Assembly (NCBI GenBank): GCA_965250205.1
Contig: CBDFNK010000017.1
Span: 1 to 64,000 of the forward strand
DNA from: JAHZKN01 sp965250205
GTDB taxonomy: Bacteria > Pseudomonadota > Alphaproteobacteria > Rhizobiales > Hyphomicrobiaceae
Length of the DNA stretch: 64,000 nt
Direction of reading: 5' to 3'
In this document: one piece after another, positions 18,017-26,590 of the stretch
Numbering within the stretch: the stretch's first letter is position 1
Layout: the number at the start of each line of letters is the position of its first letter
Made by a program: the position numbers and the translations under genes
The notes under the pieces: model-generated
Told to the model about the DNA's origin: nothing
The model's database searches: none
Seen by the model: only the letters and a program-made list of their open reading frames with translations

Positions 18017-18327
18017 TGCGACAGTCAATTCTTTTTCAAAAAAGGGCGTTTCGGCTGGGTCCCTGCGTGAGCTTGGGGTTCTTGGTGCTCGTTTTAACCT
18101 GGATTCGGCGTCGCAGCAGATGAAAATTGATTAGCGACTTCAATTTGTTATCGCTCATCGGCAGGGGCGTGTTCCGCATGGAACAGCCCTAACTGTCAAT
18201 TTCCACGATTAATCATCTAACGCCAAGGTCACGTGTTGGCCTGGTGGTTTTGACCGCTCACGGATCAGCGTGAGGGGTCGATGACACGAGGCACAATGGG
18301 ACATTTCAACTGGGAGTACATAGAGAC
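18017..18327. other. intergenic region between divergent ubiA and a lysine-rich protein gene
   Basis: No gene is supported. It holds a hairpin, AGGG-(GCG)-TGTTCC-GCAT-GGAACA-G-CCCT at 18163-18190, without a T-tract. The promoters of both flanking genes should be here, but no strong consensus pair was found. Confidence 0.45.
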
Positions 18328-18831
18328 ATGAAACGCACATTTTCAGGTTTGGCCATGGTTGCAGCAGGTTTTGCAATGATGGTCGCAGCAATTCCAGGCT
18401 CAGCACAGGCTGGCAGTGTCGTTGATGATTTGCGCTCACGCGGCTTAGGCAAATGGGTCGATCGTTACGTCGAAGAAGATGACAAAGGCAAGGTCAGCTA
18501 TAAATCTTCAAAGTCGACAACGTCGTCAGATAGCAAATCAACTTCTGCTCCTGCAAAAACACCCACCACAAAAACTTTGAAGGCGAAGGCGCCAACATCA
18601 AAGTCCTTGAAAAAGGTTTCGAAGAAGAACAGCAAAAAGAAATTTTCAGCTAAGAAGGCTTGGAAAAAAAGTGCAACGCGCAAGTTGAGCAAAAAGAAGG
18701 CCTACAAAAAGAAAACCAAGAAAATTGCAAAGAAAAGAACGACCCAAAAAGTATCGTCTAATACAAAGAAAAAGTACAAAGTGCCGAGCCGCGTAAAAGA
18801 CCATCTTGCCTCTTACGGCATCAACTTTTAA
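18328..18831 (+). CDS. exported lysine-rich low-complexity protein
   Basis: Function not recognised. A clear Sec signal peptide (MKRTFSGLAMVAAGFAMMVA, cleavage after AQA, about residue 28) is followed by a short globular-looking stretch 'SVVDDLRSRGLGKWVDRYV' and then a long Lys/Ser/Thr/Ala segment resembling histone-H1 or TolA-like linkers. I count 39 Lys in about 139 mature residues. The last 15 residues ('VPSRVKDHLASYGINF') look structured again. The protein should be strongly basic in the periplasm; binding to peptidoglycan, LPS or DNA is conceivable but not shown. A strong terminator follows. Confidence 0.8.
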   Translation: MKRTFSGLAMVAAGFAMMVAAIPGSAQAGSVVDDLRSRGLGKWVDRYVEEDDKGKVSYKSSKSTTSSDSKSTSAPAKTPTTKTLKAKAPTSKSLKKVSKKNSKKKFSAKKAWKKSATRKLSKKKAYKKKTKKIAKKRTTQKVSSNTKKKYKVPSRVKDHLASYGINF

Positions 18832-18860
18832 GGCAAAACTCTCCAGTGGTGTCGATATTG

Positions 18861-18899
18861 AAGGCCTTGCAGGTGGCTCCCTGCAAGGCCTTTTCTTTG
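18861..18899 (+). terminator. Rho-independent terminator of the lysine-rich protein gene
   Basis: A perfect 13-base-pair stem AAGGCCTTGCAGG / CCTGCAAGGCCTT with a 6-base loop is followed by TTCTTTG. It starts 30 bases after the stop codon. Confidence 0.9.
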
Positions 18900-18954
18900 T
18901 TAGGCGTGGCTGTTTGAGACTTGCACCAGGCGTCCAATCACGCCAAGACAGGGT

Positions 18955-19698
18955 ATGTCCATCCATGATGCGTCCGCACAACGATTGTTTGTTGAGAGCC
19001 CGCTTGGTGAAGGTGAAACCATCACCTGCAGCAAGGAGCAGGCGCACTATTTGTTGAATGTGATGCGGGTTCAGGATGGTGATGCGCTGCTGATTTTCAA
19101 TGGTCGTGATGGCGAGTGGCGGTCAAACATTCAGGTGACGGGAAAGCGCACCTGCCGTCTTGAGGTGCAAGACCAGGTGCGCCGGCAAAGTAGCGGCCCC
19201 GATATCCACCTGATTTTTGCGCCGTTAAAACGGGCGCGTCTTGATTACATGATCCAAAAAGCGGCCGAGCTCGGCGTTGCAAAGCTCATCCCTGTGTTGA
19301 CACAGCATACTGTGCCCGACCGGGTGAACACCGAACGCATGCGCGCCAATGCGATCGAGGCAGCTGAGCAATGTGGCATTCTTTTTGTGCCTGCGATCTC
19401 AGAGCCTCGGCGCCTTGGCAAGGTGTTGGATGACTGGGACAGCGCCCGCACGCTGATCTTTTGCGATGAAGGTGCAGAAGTTTCAAATCCTGTCGAGTCC
19501 CTGGCAACACTTGGTCGGAGTTTACCCGCGGCTGTTTTAATCGGCCCAGAAGGCGGATTTTCGAGTGACGAGCGCAGTTGGATCAAGAGCCATGCATTTG
19601 TGCACACGATTTCTCTTGGGCCCCGCGTCATGCGTGCTGATACGGCGGCAACAGCCGCATTGACGCTTGTTAATGCAACGATTGGAGATTGGACCTAA
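18955..19698 (+). CDS. rsmE: 16S rRNA (uracil1498-N3)-methyltransferase RsmE
   Basis: Methylates N3 of U1498 in 16S rRNA. It has the N-terminal PUA-like domain and a SPOUT methyltransferase domain with the trefoil-knot signatures 'LIGPEGGFSSDE' and 'SLGPRVMRADTAATAAL'. 'KRARLDYMIQKAAELGV' in the middle is also family-typical. 247 residues is the usual length. It precedes gshA by 160 bases on the same strand, an arrangement common in alphaproteobacteria. Confidence 0.94.
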   Translation: MSIHDASAQRLFVESPLGEGETITCSKEQAHYLLNVMRVQDGDALLIFNGRDGEWRSNIQVTGKRTCRLEVQDQVRRQSSGPDIHLIFAPLKRARLDYMIQKAAELGVAKLIPVLTQHTVPDRVNTERMRANAIEAAEQCGILFVPAISEPRRLGKVLDDWDSARTLIFCDEGAEVSNPVESLATLGRSLPAAVLIGPEGGFSSDERSWIKSHAFVHTISLGPRVMRADTAATAALTLVNATIGDWT

Positions 19699-19858
19699 AT
19701 CCGCTTCTGCGCGGAGCGGAAGTGGCAGGATGCAGAGGTCTGAATTTCAAAATCTTAAGTAGGGCTTGTCGATCGCCTTTACGGCCCCCATAAATAGTTG
19801 CAGCGCGGTGATGAGGGCCTCGCCAGACCAATTTGCAAGGCAGAGGTCCTGTTTTTTT

Positions 19859-21241
19859 ATGTCCACGCGCGAAGATACGGCACAAAGTCCGTCGATCGAA
19901 TCCAAAGATGATCTCGTGGCATGGTTTGAGGAAGGGTGTAAGCCCGCCGACCAATGGCGCATTGGTACTGAACATGAAAAGTTCGTGTTTCATACCGCTG
20001 ATCGCACGCCGGTCCCCTATGACGGGCCAACGGGTATCAACGCGTTGATGCGTGCAATGATTTCTTGTTGTGACTGGCAACCGATTGAAGAAAACGGAAA
20101 TATCATTGCGCTGAGAAAAGCACCGGGTGTAGCAAGCGGTACGATCAGCTTGGAGCCGGGCGGGCAGTTTGAGCTTTCAGGTGCGCCCCTTAAAACAGTG
20201 CATGAAACGTGCGCAGAAACCGGCACGCACTTGCGCGAAGTTTTGCGTGTCGGTGAGCCGCTTGGTATTGGTTTTTTGGGTCTTGGGTTCTCACCAAAAT
20301 GGACGCTTGAAGAAACCCCTCTGATGCCGAAGCCGCGTTATGGCATCATGATGGAGTATATGCCCAAGGTTGGAAGCCTTGGGCTTGATATGATGTTGCG
20401 CACTACGACCATTCAAGTCAATCTCGACTTCAGTGACGAAGCGGACATGGTCAAAAAGCTCCGCGTAAGCTTGGCTTTACAGTCTGTTGCAACGGCACTT
20501 TTTGCCTCGTCACCCTTCACAGAAGGCAAGCTCAATGGCTTTAAGTCAATGCGCAGTGAAGTGTGGCGCAATACTGACCCGAACCGCACGGGCATCTTGC
20601 CATTTTCCTTTGACGCCGCCATGGGTTTTGAACGCTACGTTGACTACGCACTAAAAGTGCCAATGTATTTTGTCTACCGAAACGGCCAATACATTGATGC
20701 CTCCGGCGCCTGCTTTGGAGACTTCCTCGAGGGCAAACTGGAGCAACTGCCAGGTGAAAAGGCAACGTTGGATGATTGGTCAGATCACCTGACAACGTTG
20801 TTTCCTGAAGTGCGTCTCAAACGCTTTTTAGAAATGCGCGGAGCGGACGGTGGCCGTTGGGATCGCATTTGTGCGTTGCCCGCGTTGTGGGTGGGTCTGC
20901 TCTATGACAAAGCCGCGTTAGATGCAGCATCCGATCTGATTTCTGATTGGTCCGTTGAAGAGATCCAAGCACTTAGAGATACCGTGCCACGCGAGGGTTT
21001 GGCGACGCGCTTTCGTAACCAAACTGTCCAGGACCTTGCCAGGGACGTTTTAAAAATTGCGCGCCGAGGGTTGGCGTCGCGCCGACAGTTCAACGACGAT
21101 GGCCGCGATGAAACTATTTTTCTTGCCGCGTTGGAAGATATCGTTGCCAGTGGACGCTCGGTATCAGATGAATTGCTGGCCCTCTACCACGGCCGCTGGC
21201 AGGGACGCGTGGCGCCGATATTTGAGGAATTCGCCTTTTAG
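19859..21241 (+). CDS. gshA: glutamate-cysteine ligase, GCS2/plant-like class
   Basis: First enzyme of glutathione synthesis; joins Glu and Cys by a gamma-peptide bond using ATP. Recognised by 'WRIGTEHEKFVF', 'ISLEPGGQFELSGAPL', 'MPKPRYGIMMEYMPKVG' and 'RTTTIQVNLDFSDE', all landmarks of the alphaproteobacterial/plant GCL clade. The ATG at 19859 gives MSTREDTAQSPS, about 460 residues. The frame is open 31 codons upstream, but that part overlaps likely untranslated leader. Confidence 0.93.
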   Translation: MSTREDTAQSPSIESKDDLVAWFEEGCKPADQWRIGTEHEKFVFHTADRTPVPYDGPTGINALMRAMISCCDWQPIEENGNIIALRKAPGVASGTISLEPGGQFELSGAPLKTVHETCAETGTHLREVLRVGEPLGIGFLGLGFSPKWTLEETPLMPKPRYGIMMEYMPKVGSLGLDMMLRTTTIQVNLDFSDEADMVKKLRVSLALQSVATALFASSPFTEGKLNGFKSMRSEVWRNTDPNRTGILPFSFDAAMGFERYVDYALKVPMYFVYRNGQYIDASGACFGDFLEGKLEQLPGEKATLDDWSDHLTTLFPEVRLKRFLEMRGADGGRWDRICALPALWVGLLYDKAALDAASDLISDWSVEEIQALRDTVPREGLATRFRNQTVQDLARDVLKIARRGLASRRQFNDDGRDETIFLAALEDIVASGRSVSDELLALYHGRWQGRVAPIFEEFAF

Positions 21242-21421
21242 AGGCGGCAAAATACCGAATTAGGTTCTGCGATTTTAGCAAAAACCGGACCTGAAATTGC
21301 GGCCCCTCTTGACTGCACCTTCAGCCAACGTTCATCTGGGCAGGCGTATAACACCTACTTAAATTGACGAGGACCGCCTGTAGCTTTCTGCTTTTTTGGT
21401 GGTGTTTCAGGGGATTAAGAC

Positions 21422-21637
21422 GTGCTGTTGAAGAGAAAAACCGTGATGCGGCTGGCTTTGCTCATTTGTGCTCTCGGACTGTTTGGTGTGACATACACCT
21501 TCAGCGATGCGGCGGAAGCTGGCAATTGTAGCCATTGCTACAAGCTTGAATCCAAGTGTCGGCGTGAATCCAAAGGACAGGCGAATTGCGACGCCATTGT
21601 CAGCCAGTGCCTGCGCCAATGTCGGCAGGGCGGCTAA
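21422..21637 (+). CDS. small exported cysteine-rich protein
   Basis: Unknown function. The GTG at 21422 has AGGGGA 7-8 bases upstream. The 71-residue product has a signal peptide ('MRLALLICALGLFGVTYTF', cleavage near AEA) and a mature part of about 38 residues with six Cys in the pattern CxxC-x7-C-x8-C-x6-C-x3-C, consistent with disulfides in the periplasm. An alternative ATG start is at 21446. No neighbour hints at a role. Confidence 0.6.
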   Translation: MLLKRKTVMRLALLICALGLFGVTYTFSDAAEAGNCSHCYKLESKCRRESKGQANCDAIVSQCLRQCRQGG

Positions 21638-21763
21638 GACCCTCGTCTTTGGTCTCATAGCCTGAAATGTCATTTGCCCAATTCTTTTGTTCGATGCGCC
21701 GATCATCTCGGTGACCACTAAATCGCCCCTGTCAATTGGCTTGGGTGGTGTTATAGCGTATTA

Positions 21764-21838
21764 CCCAAAAGTAGCTCCCGGTTTTGGGATCAACAACACG
21801 CTTAGAGCATGTCCTTGGTTCGAATGAACTCAGACATG
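21764..21838. repeat. two-unit palindromic repeat downstream of lutC
   Basis: Unit A: CCCAAAA (21764-21770) / TTTTGGG (21782-21788) around GTAGCTCCCGG. Unit B: starts CTTAGAGCATGTC and contains GCATGTC / GACATGC outer arms with GTTC-GAAT-GAAC inside. The first matches the 'AAAAGT...CCGGTTTT' palindrome common in Rhizobiales intergenic DNA; the second shares TTAGAGCA with copies near 10.7 and 41.8 kb. Confidence 0.75.
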
Positions 21839-21845
21839 CGTAGGC

Positions 21846-22502
21846 TCAGCCATAAATTACAACGCACAGCTTGCCGGGGCCATGTGCGCCATGGACAATT
21901 TTGCCACCAATATCAGCGGTGCGTGAGGCACCAGAAATAATATTGATTGCACGGGGCAGGCTATCGCGCCCGCCTTGCGTCCAATTTGAAAACGAGGTCA
22001 TTGCGTCTTCCAGCGTGGCAACAACCGCACGCGCGTGAAGCGCGATGATGTGAACCTCTGGCAAGAATGCAAGCCCGGTTGGGCTATCCTCACCCGACGT
22101 GACGATAAGCGATCCGCTCTCAGCAACGGCAAGTGTGCCGTAAGAAAGCGCGACGGTGTCTCCAGTTTGCCAGCTACCGAAGTGCACATTGAGTGTGCTG
22201 ACTTGATCCCACTTAAGCTTTTGGAACACGGTATGCGGTGCAATCCGAACACGGCGCTGTCTCGGAGAGGTCCCCTCAACCAATTCTGCGATACAAGCTG
22301 GAAGGTCGTTAGCACCGGGACACTGTCGGACAGCAATCCCGTTATCTTTAAGCTGCGTTTTGAGCGTATCCCAAGTCTCAGGCGCAGAGGCGGGTGTGTT
22401 GTGAGGCGATGTTGAGTTGCTGGTCTCATGCAACGACATATCTCCTCCGGCATGGCGTTGTGCCGAGGCAATACGTTTCAAAATATTGGTGCGGCTGCTC
22501 AT
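21846..22502 (-). CDS. lutC: L-lactate utilisation protein LutC (LUD domain)
   Basis: One of three subunits of the iron-sulfur L-lactate dehydrogenase complex LutABC (YkgEFG). It has the LUD fold landmarks 'LSYGTLAVAESGSLIVTSGE' and the C-terminal 'ISGASRTADIGGKIVHGAHGP'. The start overlaps the lutB stop by 4 bases, so it is the last gene of a lutA-lutB-lutC unit read leftwards. Confidence 0.9.
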   Translation of the reverse strand: MSSRTNILKRIASAQRHAGGDMSLHETSNSTSPHNTPASAPETWDTLKTQLKDNGIAVRQCPGANDLPACIAELVEGTSPRQRRVRIAPHTVFQKLKWDQVSTLNVHFGSWQTGDTVALSYGTLAVAESGSLIVTSGEDSPTGLAFLPEVHIIALHARAVVATLEDAMTSFSNWTQGGRDSLPRAINIISGASRTADIGGKIVHGAHGPGKLCVVIYG

Positions 22503-23932
22503 AATCGACCGCGCCTCTTCTTTTTTATCTCCTTTTCATGGGCCTTCCATTGCGATTGGAATGTTCGCCCTTGAGTCGAGGGAAAATCGCGGTGGGTTGT
22601 CCATCTCTTAGCCAATGGAAGGGCGTGATGTGCCCCGCGACGCGATAACAGTGCCCAGGCTATCAATTTTGCGGCGCTTGCGTAGAGCTTGGGTCTCTTC
22701 GCCAGCCATCCCCATGTTGTGATTGCTAATTTTGTGCTGGATGTCTGTCCGTGTGCAAAGTCTTTCGCCCGCCATTGGCGCAGCAGCTTAGGCAACGGTA
22801 TTTTGACCGGGCACACCTCTTCGCAGCGGCCACACAACGTCGAGGCGTGAGGTAGATCGCGCGTTTTGGCCACGCCAAGAAGTCCTGGATTAAGGGCCGC
22901 CCCAATGGGGCCTGGATAAACCCAACCATAACTGTGGCCACCGATGGTGGCGTAGATCGGGCAATGGTTGAGGCACGCACCACAGCGAATGCAGTTTAAA
23001 ACCTCGGCGGCTTCGCTTGCCAAAATCTCCGATCGACCGCTGTCCACAAGGATGATGTGGCAACTGGCCGGACCGTCCAGATCCGCTGCGTGTTTGGGTC
23101 CTGTGAACACGGATGTGTAGGCTGTCATCGCTTGGCCAGTGGCGGACCGCGCGAGGAGCCTAAGGAGGACACTCGTATCGCCAAGAGTGGGTACAACTTT
23201 ATCAACACTTGTGATGATGATGTGCACTTTTGGCAAGGTGGCGGTCAGGTCGCCATTCCCTTCATTGGTCACCACGACCGCAGAACCTGTTTCCGCAATT
23301 AGAAAATTGGCGCCGGTGATGCCGACATCGGCATTGAGAAACTTTTTGCGCAACAAGGTGCGCGCTTCACCAACGATAGTTTCAGGCGTGTCCAGTTTGC
23401 GATTTGGATCAAGGGTGTCGTGTGAACGGAGAAATGTATTGCGTGCCTTTTGTTCACTGAGATGAATTGCCGGTGCAATAATGTGGCTCGGCGTTTCTTT
23501 GCGCAATTGCAACAGATATTCACCAAGGTCTGTTTCCACAACCTCGAAGCCGGATGTTTCCAAGTGGGCGTTGAGGCCTATTTCCTCGGACACCATCGAT
23601 TTGCCTTTGACGATGGATTGCGCTTTTGCGTCCTGACATATCTTGGCAGCAATGGCACAGGCTTCATCGCCAGTCTCGGCCCAGTGGACCTGAGTGCCAG
23701 CACGTTGTGCGTTTTTCTCAAAGGTGAGGAGGTGGGTTTCAAGATTGGCAAACGTGCGGCTTCTGATGTCACGCCCCCGGTCGCGTAAGGCTTCAAAGTC
23801 GGGGCACTTCGCGATTGCCTCTTCGCGGCGTGTAACAAACCCGGTGGCAAGTCCCCCAAGCGCGTCTTGCAGTTCAGCATCCTGCGCCGCACGTTTTGAT
23901 TTTTCACGAAAGTGGTGGGTTTCAGGCTGCAT
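22499..23932 (-). CDS. lutB: L-lactate utilisation protein LutB (LUD domain plus 2[4Fe-4S])
   Basis: Iron-sulfur subunit of the L-lactate oxidation complex. An N-terminal LUD domain ('GITGANFLIAETGSAVVVTNEG') is followed by two ferredoxin-type clusters, 'CIRCGACLNHCPIY' and 'CGRCEEVCPVKIPLPKLL'. The 477-residue length and the C-terminal DUF3390-like helical tail fit LutB. It lies 38 bases downstream of lutA and overlaps lutC. Confidence 0.93.
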   Translation of the reverse strand: MQPETHHFREKSKRAAQDAELQDALGGLATGFVTRREEAIAKCPDFEALRDRGRDIRSRTFANLETHLLTFEKNAQRAGTQVHWAETGDEACAIAAKICQDAKAQSIVKGKSMVSEEIGLNAHLETSGFEVVETDLGEYLLQLRKETPSHIIAPAIHLSEQKARNTFLRSHDTLDPNRKLDTPETIVGEARTLLRKKFLNADVGITGANFLIAETGSAVVVTNEGNGDLTATLPKVHIIITSVDKVVPTLGDTSVLLRLLARSATGQAMTAYTSVFTGPKHAADLDGPASCHIILVDSGRSEILASEAAEVLNCIRCGACLNHCPIYATIGGHSYGWVYPGPIGAALNPGLLGVAKTRDLPHASTLCGRCEEVCPVKIPLPKLLRQWRAKDFAHGQTSSTKLAITTWGWLAKRPKLYASAAKLIAWALLSRRGAHHALPLAKRWTTHRDFPSTQGRTFQSQWKAHEKEIKKKRRGRL

Positions 23933-23970
23933 GAATGCGGGCGGATCGGGTTTGCATATTGAATGACACC

Positions 23971-24741
23971 TTAGCGCTCCCCGTCACGGGCGCCAATTGC
24001 AGGCGTTGAGACGTCGCCTGCCAACACCTCGGCGATATGGCGACACGCAATCGGCAATCCGATGCGCTTCAGTTTTCCAGCTATGTTCATGAGGCACCCC
24101 AATTCACACCCGACGAGCGTGTCCGGTGCGGCTTCAGAAATGGCAGCACATTTTTTTGTGACCATGGCGTTTGATATTTCAGGGTAGGTGACAGAAAAAG
24201 TGCCGCCAAAACCACAACAGGTGTCGGCATCTCCTAGGTCTACCAGCTCCAGGCCTTCAATTTCATGCAAAAGTTGGCGTGGTGCTTTGCCCAAGCTAAG
24301 TTCGCGTTTGCCAGAACAGCCATCATGATAGGCAATGCGGCCGCTAAAGGCATTTTCCAGTTTTTTCCTTGCCCCAATGTGCAGTAGAAATTCCGTGAGC
24401 TCAAAAACGCGTTTGGCAAACTGTTGTGCGCGCTGTTGGTCGTGTTCGTCAGAAAACAAAGTTGGCAGATGGACTTTCAACATCGCAGCACACGAGCTTG
24501 ATGGCGCAACCACATAGTCAAAAGCCTCAAAGGACGTAACGATGTTTTCCGCCATTGCGCGTGCAGTGTTCAGGTCACCGGAGTTGAATGCAGGTTGACC
24601 ACAGCAGGTTTGCGCCTCAGGTACGCTGACGCGACATCCCCCTGCTTCCAGTAATTTTATGGACGCAAAGGCAACGCTCGGGCGCATCACATCGATGAGG
24701 CAGGTGACGAAGAGGCCGACATGAGGCGTCGAATTGTTCAT
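23971..24741 (-). CDS. lutA: L-lactate utilisation protein LutA (CCG-domain Fe-S protein)
   Basis: The two CCG modules typical of LutA/GlpC/GlcF/HdrB are present: 'EAQTCCGQPAFNSGD' and 'ADTCCGFGGTFSVTYP'. About 256 residues from the ATG at 24741 (MNNSTPHVGLFVTCLID); a TTG start 14 codons upstream is possible. First gene of the lutABC unit, with a cytochrome c gene just upstream on the same strand. Confidence 0.92.
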   Translation of the reverse strand: MNNSTPHVGLFVTCLIDVMRPSVAFASIKLLEAGGCRVSVPEAQTCCGQPAFNSGDLNTARAMAENIVTSFEAFDYVVAPSSSCAAMLKVHLPTLFSDEHDQQRAQQFAKRVFELTEFLLHIGARKKLENAFSGRIAYHDGCSGKRELSLGKAPRQLLHEIEGLELVDLGDADTCCGFGGTFSVTYPEISNAMVTKKCAAISEAAPDTLVGCELGCLMNIAGKLKRIGLPIACRHIAEVLAGDVSTPAIGARDGER

Positions 24742-24793
24742 GGGAATGTCACGTGCACGATAAAGAGTGAGGCTGAGCTTCAAGCCCCTTGCC

Positions 24794-25159
24794 TTAACGT
24801 AGTGCCTTTAAAAACGCGATCAAATCTTTGCGCTCTTTGTCATCGGTGACCGCACCAAACGCCATTTTGTTGTCTGGGAGATAGGTTTGGGGTGCGGCAA
24901 GAAACTGGTCGAGAGACTCTTCCGTCCAAATCTTGGCGTCGGCATTGGCTTTGGTAAAGGTCTCTGAATATTCAAAGCCTTCGACGGCGCCCATCTTGCG
25001 TTCAAAGATACCATTTAACACCGGCCCGGGGCCGTCTGTTTCATGACAGGCAAGGCACATGTCAAAAACCTTGCGACCATTTTCTACATCTTGTGCAACA
25101 CCAGGGCTTGTCAGGAGCACGAGGGTGAGTCCCGTCAAAATCAGATTTCTTGTGCACAT
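24794..25159 (-). CDS. class I cytochrome c, periplasmic
   Basis: Single-haem c-type cytochrome. A signal peptide ('LILTGLTLVLLTSPGVAQ') precedes the haem-binding motif CLACH, and the Met axial ligand is likely in 'PDNKMAFGAV'; 'GPVLNGIFERKMGAVEGF' and the closing 'LIAFLKAL' are standard class I features (cytochrome c2/c552 type). The ATG at 25159 has GGAG 8 bases upstream. It is upstream of and codirectional with lutA, suggesting it carries electrons linked to lactate or glycolate oxidation; this link is inferred. Confidence 0.88.
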   Translation of the reverse strand: MCTRNLILTGLTLVLLTSPGVAQDVENGRKVFDMCLACHETDGPGPVLNGIFERKMGAVEGFEYSETFTKANADAKIWTEESLDQFLAAPQTYLPDNKMAFGAVTDDKERKDLIAFLKALR

Positions 25160-25334
25160 GGTGCTCTTCTCCCCAATGGCTGCATATTCTTTCCAAGCAC
25201 AATTCGCCGCTGGCCTAGTCACACGATATTGGTCATGGGTCTGTCAAGGCCCCGCCGCTTGCACGCCCTCTGTAACGGCCATTTAGACGATGGAAAACAA
25301 GGTGCGCTGTTCCCAGAGTATTTTGGGCTGATGG

Positions 25335-26318
25335 CTAGGCGGCAGCTTGAGGCTTGGATTTGCGTGGTTTCTTCGCAGGTATGCGTTTGCGCTTGCTTGG
25401 CGGCGTGATGATTTCTGCCAGCTCATTTTCCCAATAAGGCGTTGATTCAAAGTGTTTGGAGAGAAACTCAATGAACACACTGACTTTGGATGGCACAAAA
25501 TCACGGCTCGGGTAGACGGCATAAATAGCCATGTTTTTAGAGCCGCCATATTCAGGCAGAATGATCTGTAGATCGCCGTTTTTGAGTTCTTCGCCAATCT
25601 CCCAAACGCCGCGCAATCCAATGCCAAGTCCGGCAAGCATGGCTTCGCGAACGAGTTCTGCCGAGTTGGATTTGATACTGCTTTTCGGTCTCATTTGATG
25701 CTGTCCGTCTGGACCTTCAATTTTCCATAGGTCCTGAGCACCTGCCGACAAGCACACGTGGCGTTCCAGTTCCTTCAGTGTTTTTGGTTCACCGGAATTC
25801 TTGAGATAGGCTGGGCTGGCACAGATGACACGTGTATCCGGGGAAAGTTTGCGCGCCACGAGTGAGGAATCTTGCAATGCGCCAATCCGCAGCGCTAGGT
25901 CAAACCCTTCGCGGATAATGTCCGAAAAACTATCGGTGAGGTGGAAGTCGAGCTCAATTTCAGGATAGAGCGCCAAAAAATCTGGCAGCTTGGGCATGAC
26001 ATGTAAACGGCTGAAGGTTGTTGGGGCGGTCACCTTTAAGATGCCACGTGGGTTGGTGTTGCGCCGCGTGACGTAGTCTTCCGCCTCCTCGACCAAGCTT
26101 AGGATGTCCACCACCCGCTTGAAATAGCCCTCCCCAGTTTCGGTGAGCGTCAATTGCCGGGTGGTGCGCTGGAATAATCTGACGCCCAGGCGTTCTTCCA
26201 ACAAGCTGACGCGCTTGGACACGACGGCTGGCGATAATCCCATCTCGCGGCCGGCTTGAGACATGTTGCCGGTTCTGGCAACGCGGGCAAAAATGTCGAA
26301 GTCGCTAATTGAAGTCAT
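25335..26318 (-). CDS. LysR-family transcriptional regulator
   Basis: The N-terminal winged helix-turn-helix ('FARVARTGNMSQAGREMGLS' then 'PAVVSKRVSLLEERLGVRLF') is followed by a substrate-binding domain resembling the CrgA/DsdC-type subgroup ('RGILKVTAPTTFSRLHVMPKL'). A Lys/Arg-rich C-terminal tail ('KRKRIPAKKPRKSKPQ') is unusual. It is divergent from glcDEF, so it most likely controls that operon in response to a 2-hydroxyacid; the effector is not known. Confidence 0.9.
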   Translation of the reverse strand: MTSISDFDIFARVARTGNMSQAGREMGLSPAVVSKRVSLLEERLGVRLFQRTTRQLTLTETGEGYFKRVVDILSLVEEAEDYVTRRNTNPRGILKVTAPTTFSRLHVMPKLPDFLALYPEIELDFHLTDSFSDIIREGFDLALRIGALQDSSLVARKLSPDTRVICASPAYLKNSGEPKTLKELERHVCLSAGAQDLWKIEGPDGQHQMRPKSSIKSNSAELVREAMLAGLGIGLRGVWEIGEELKNGDLQIILPEYGGSKNMAIYAVYPSRDFVPSKVSVFIEFLSKHFESTPYWENELAEIITPPSKRKRIPAKKPRKSKPQAAA

Positions 26319-26336
26319 TGAAAATCCTAAATAAAG

Positions 26337-26353
26337 TTAGCGCCGCTTGCTAA
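26337..26353. promoter_or_regulatory. inverted repeat, candidate LysR operator
   Basis: TTAGC-GCCGCTT-GCTAA is a perfect 5-base inverted repeat with a 7-base centre, 19 bases upstream of the lysR start, in the divergent lysR-glcD region. It does not contain an exact T-N11-A core, so the assignment is tentative. Confidence 0.4.
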
Positions 26354-26590
26354 ATTCTAGGGTCTAGCTAGTCCTAAAAGTGCCAGATAACATTACCTTC
26401 CATATTGTTGCAAGTGTGTCGCCAAATATTTTTGCATGAACAACACTTTTTCTATTTAATTGAAAATGTAAAAAATACAAATTCTGGCCACCTTGCCCCC
26501 TCCCGGTCAGAGATGTCAGGTAGGAGCGGAGCTTCACTCTCAGTTGATCAAGAGTGGGGCGTGCGGCAAGACGTCGGTGAGGGTGCAGCT

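Noticed and set aside
21813..21823. T-loop-like GGTTCGAAT, possible tRNA
   Set aside because: It is the inner part of the TTAGAGCATG palindrome; no acceptor or anticodon stem can be built around it.
26405..26590. N-terminal extension of glcD
   Set aside because: Not similar to GlcD; the GTG at 26591 has a better ribosome site. An ATG at 26513 stays possible.
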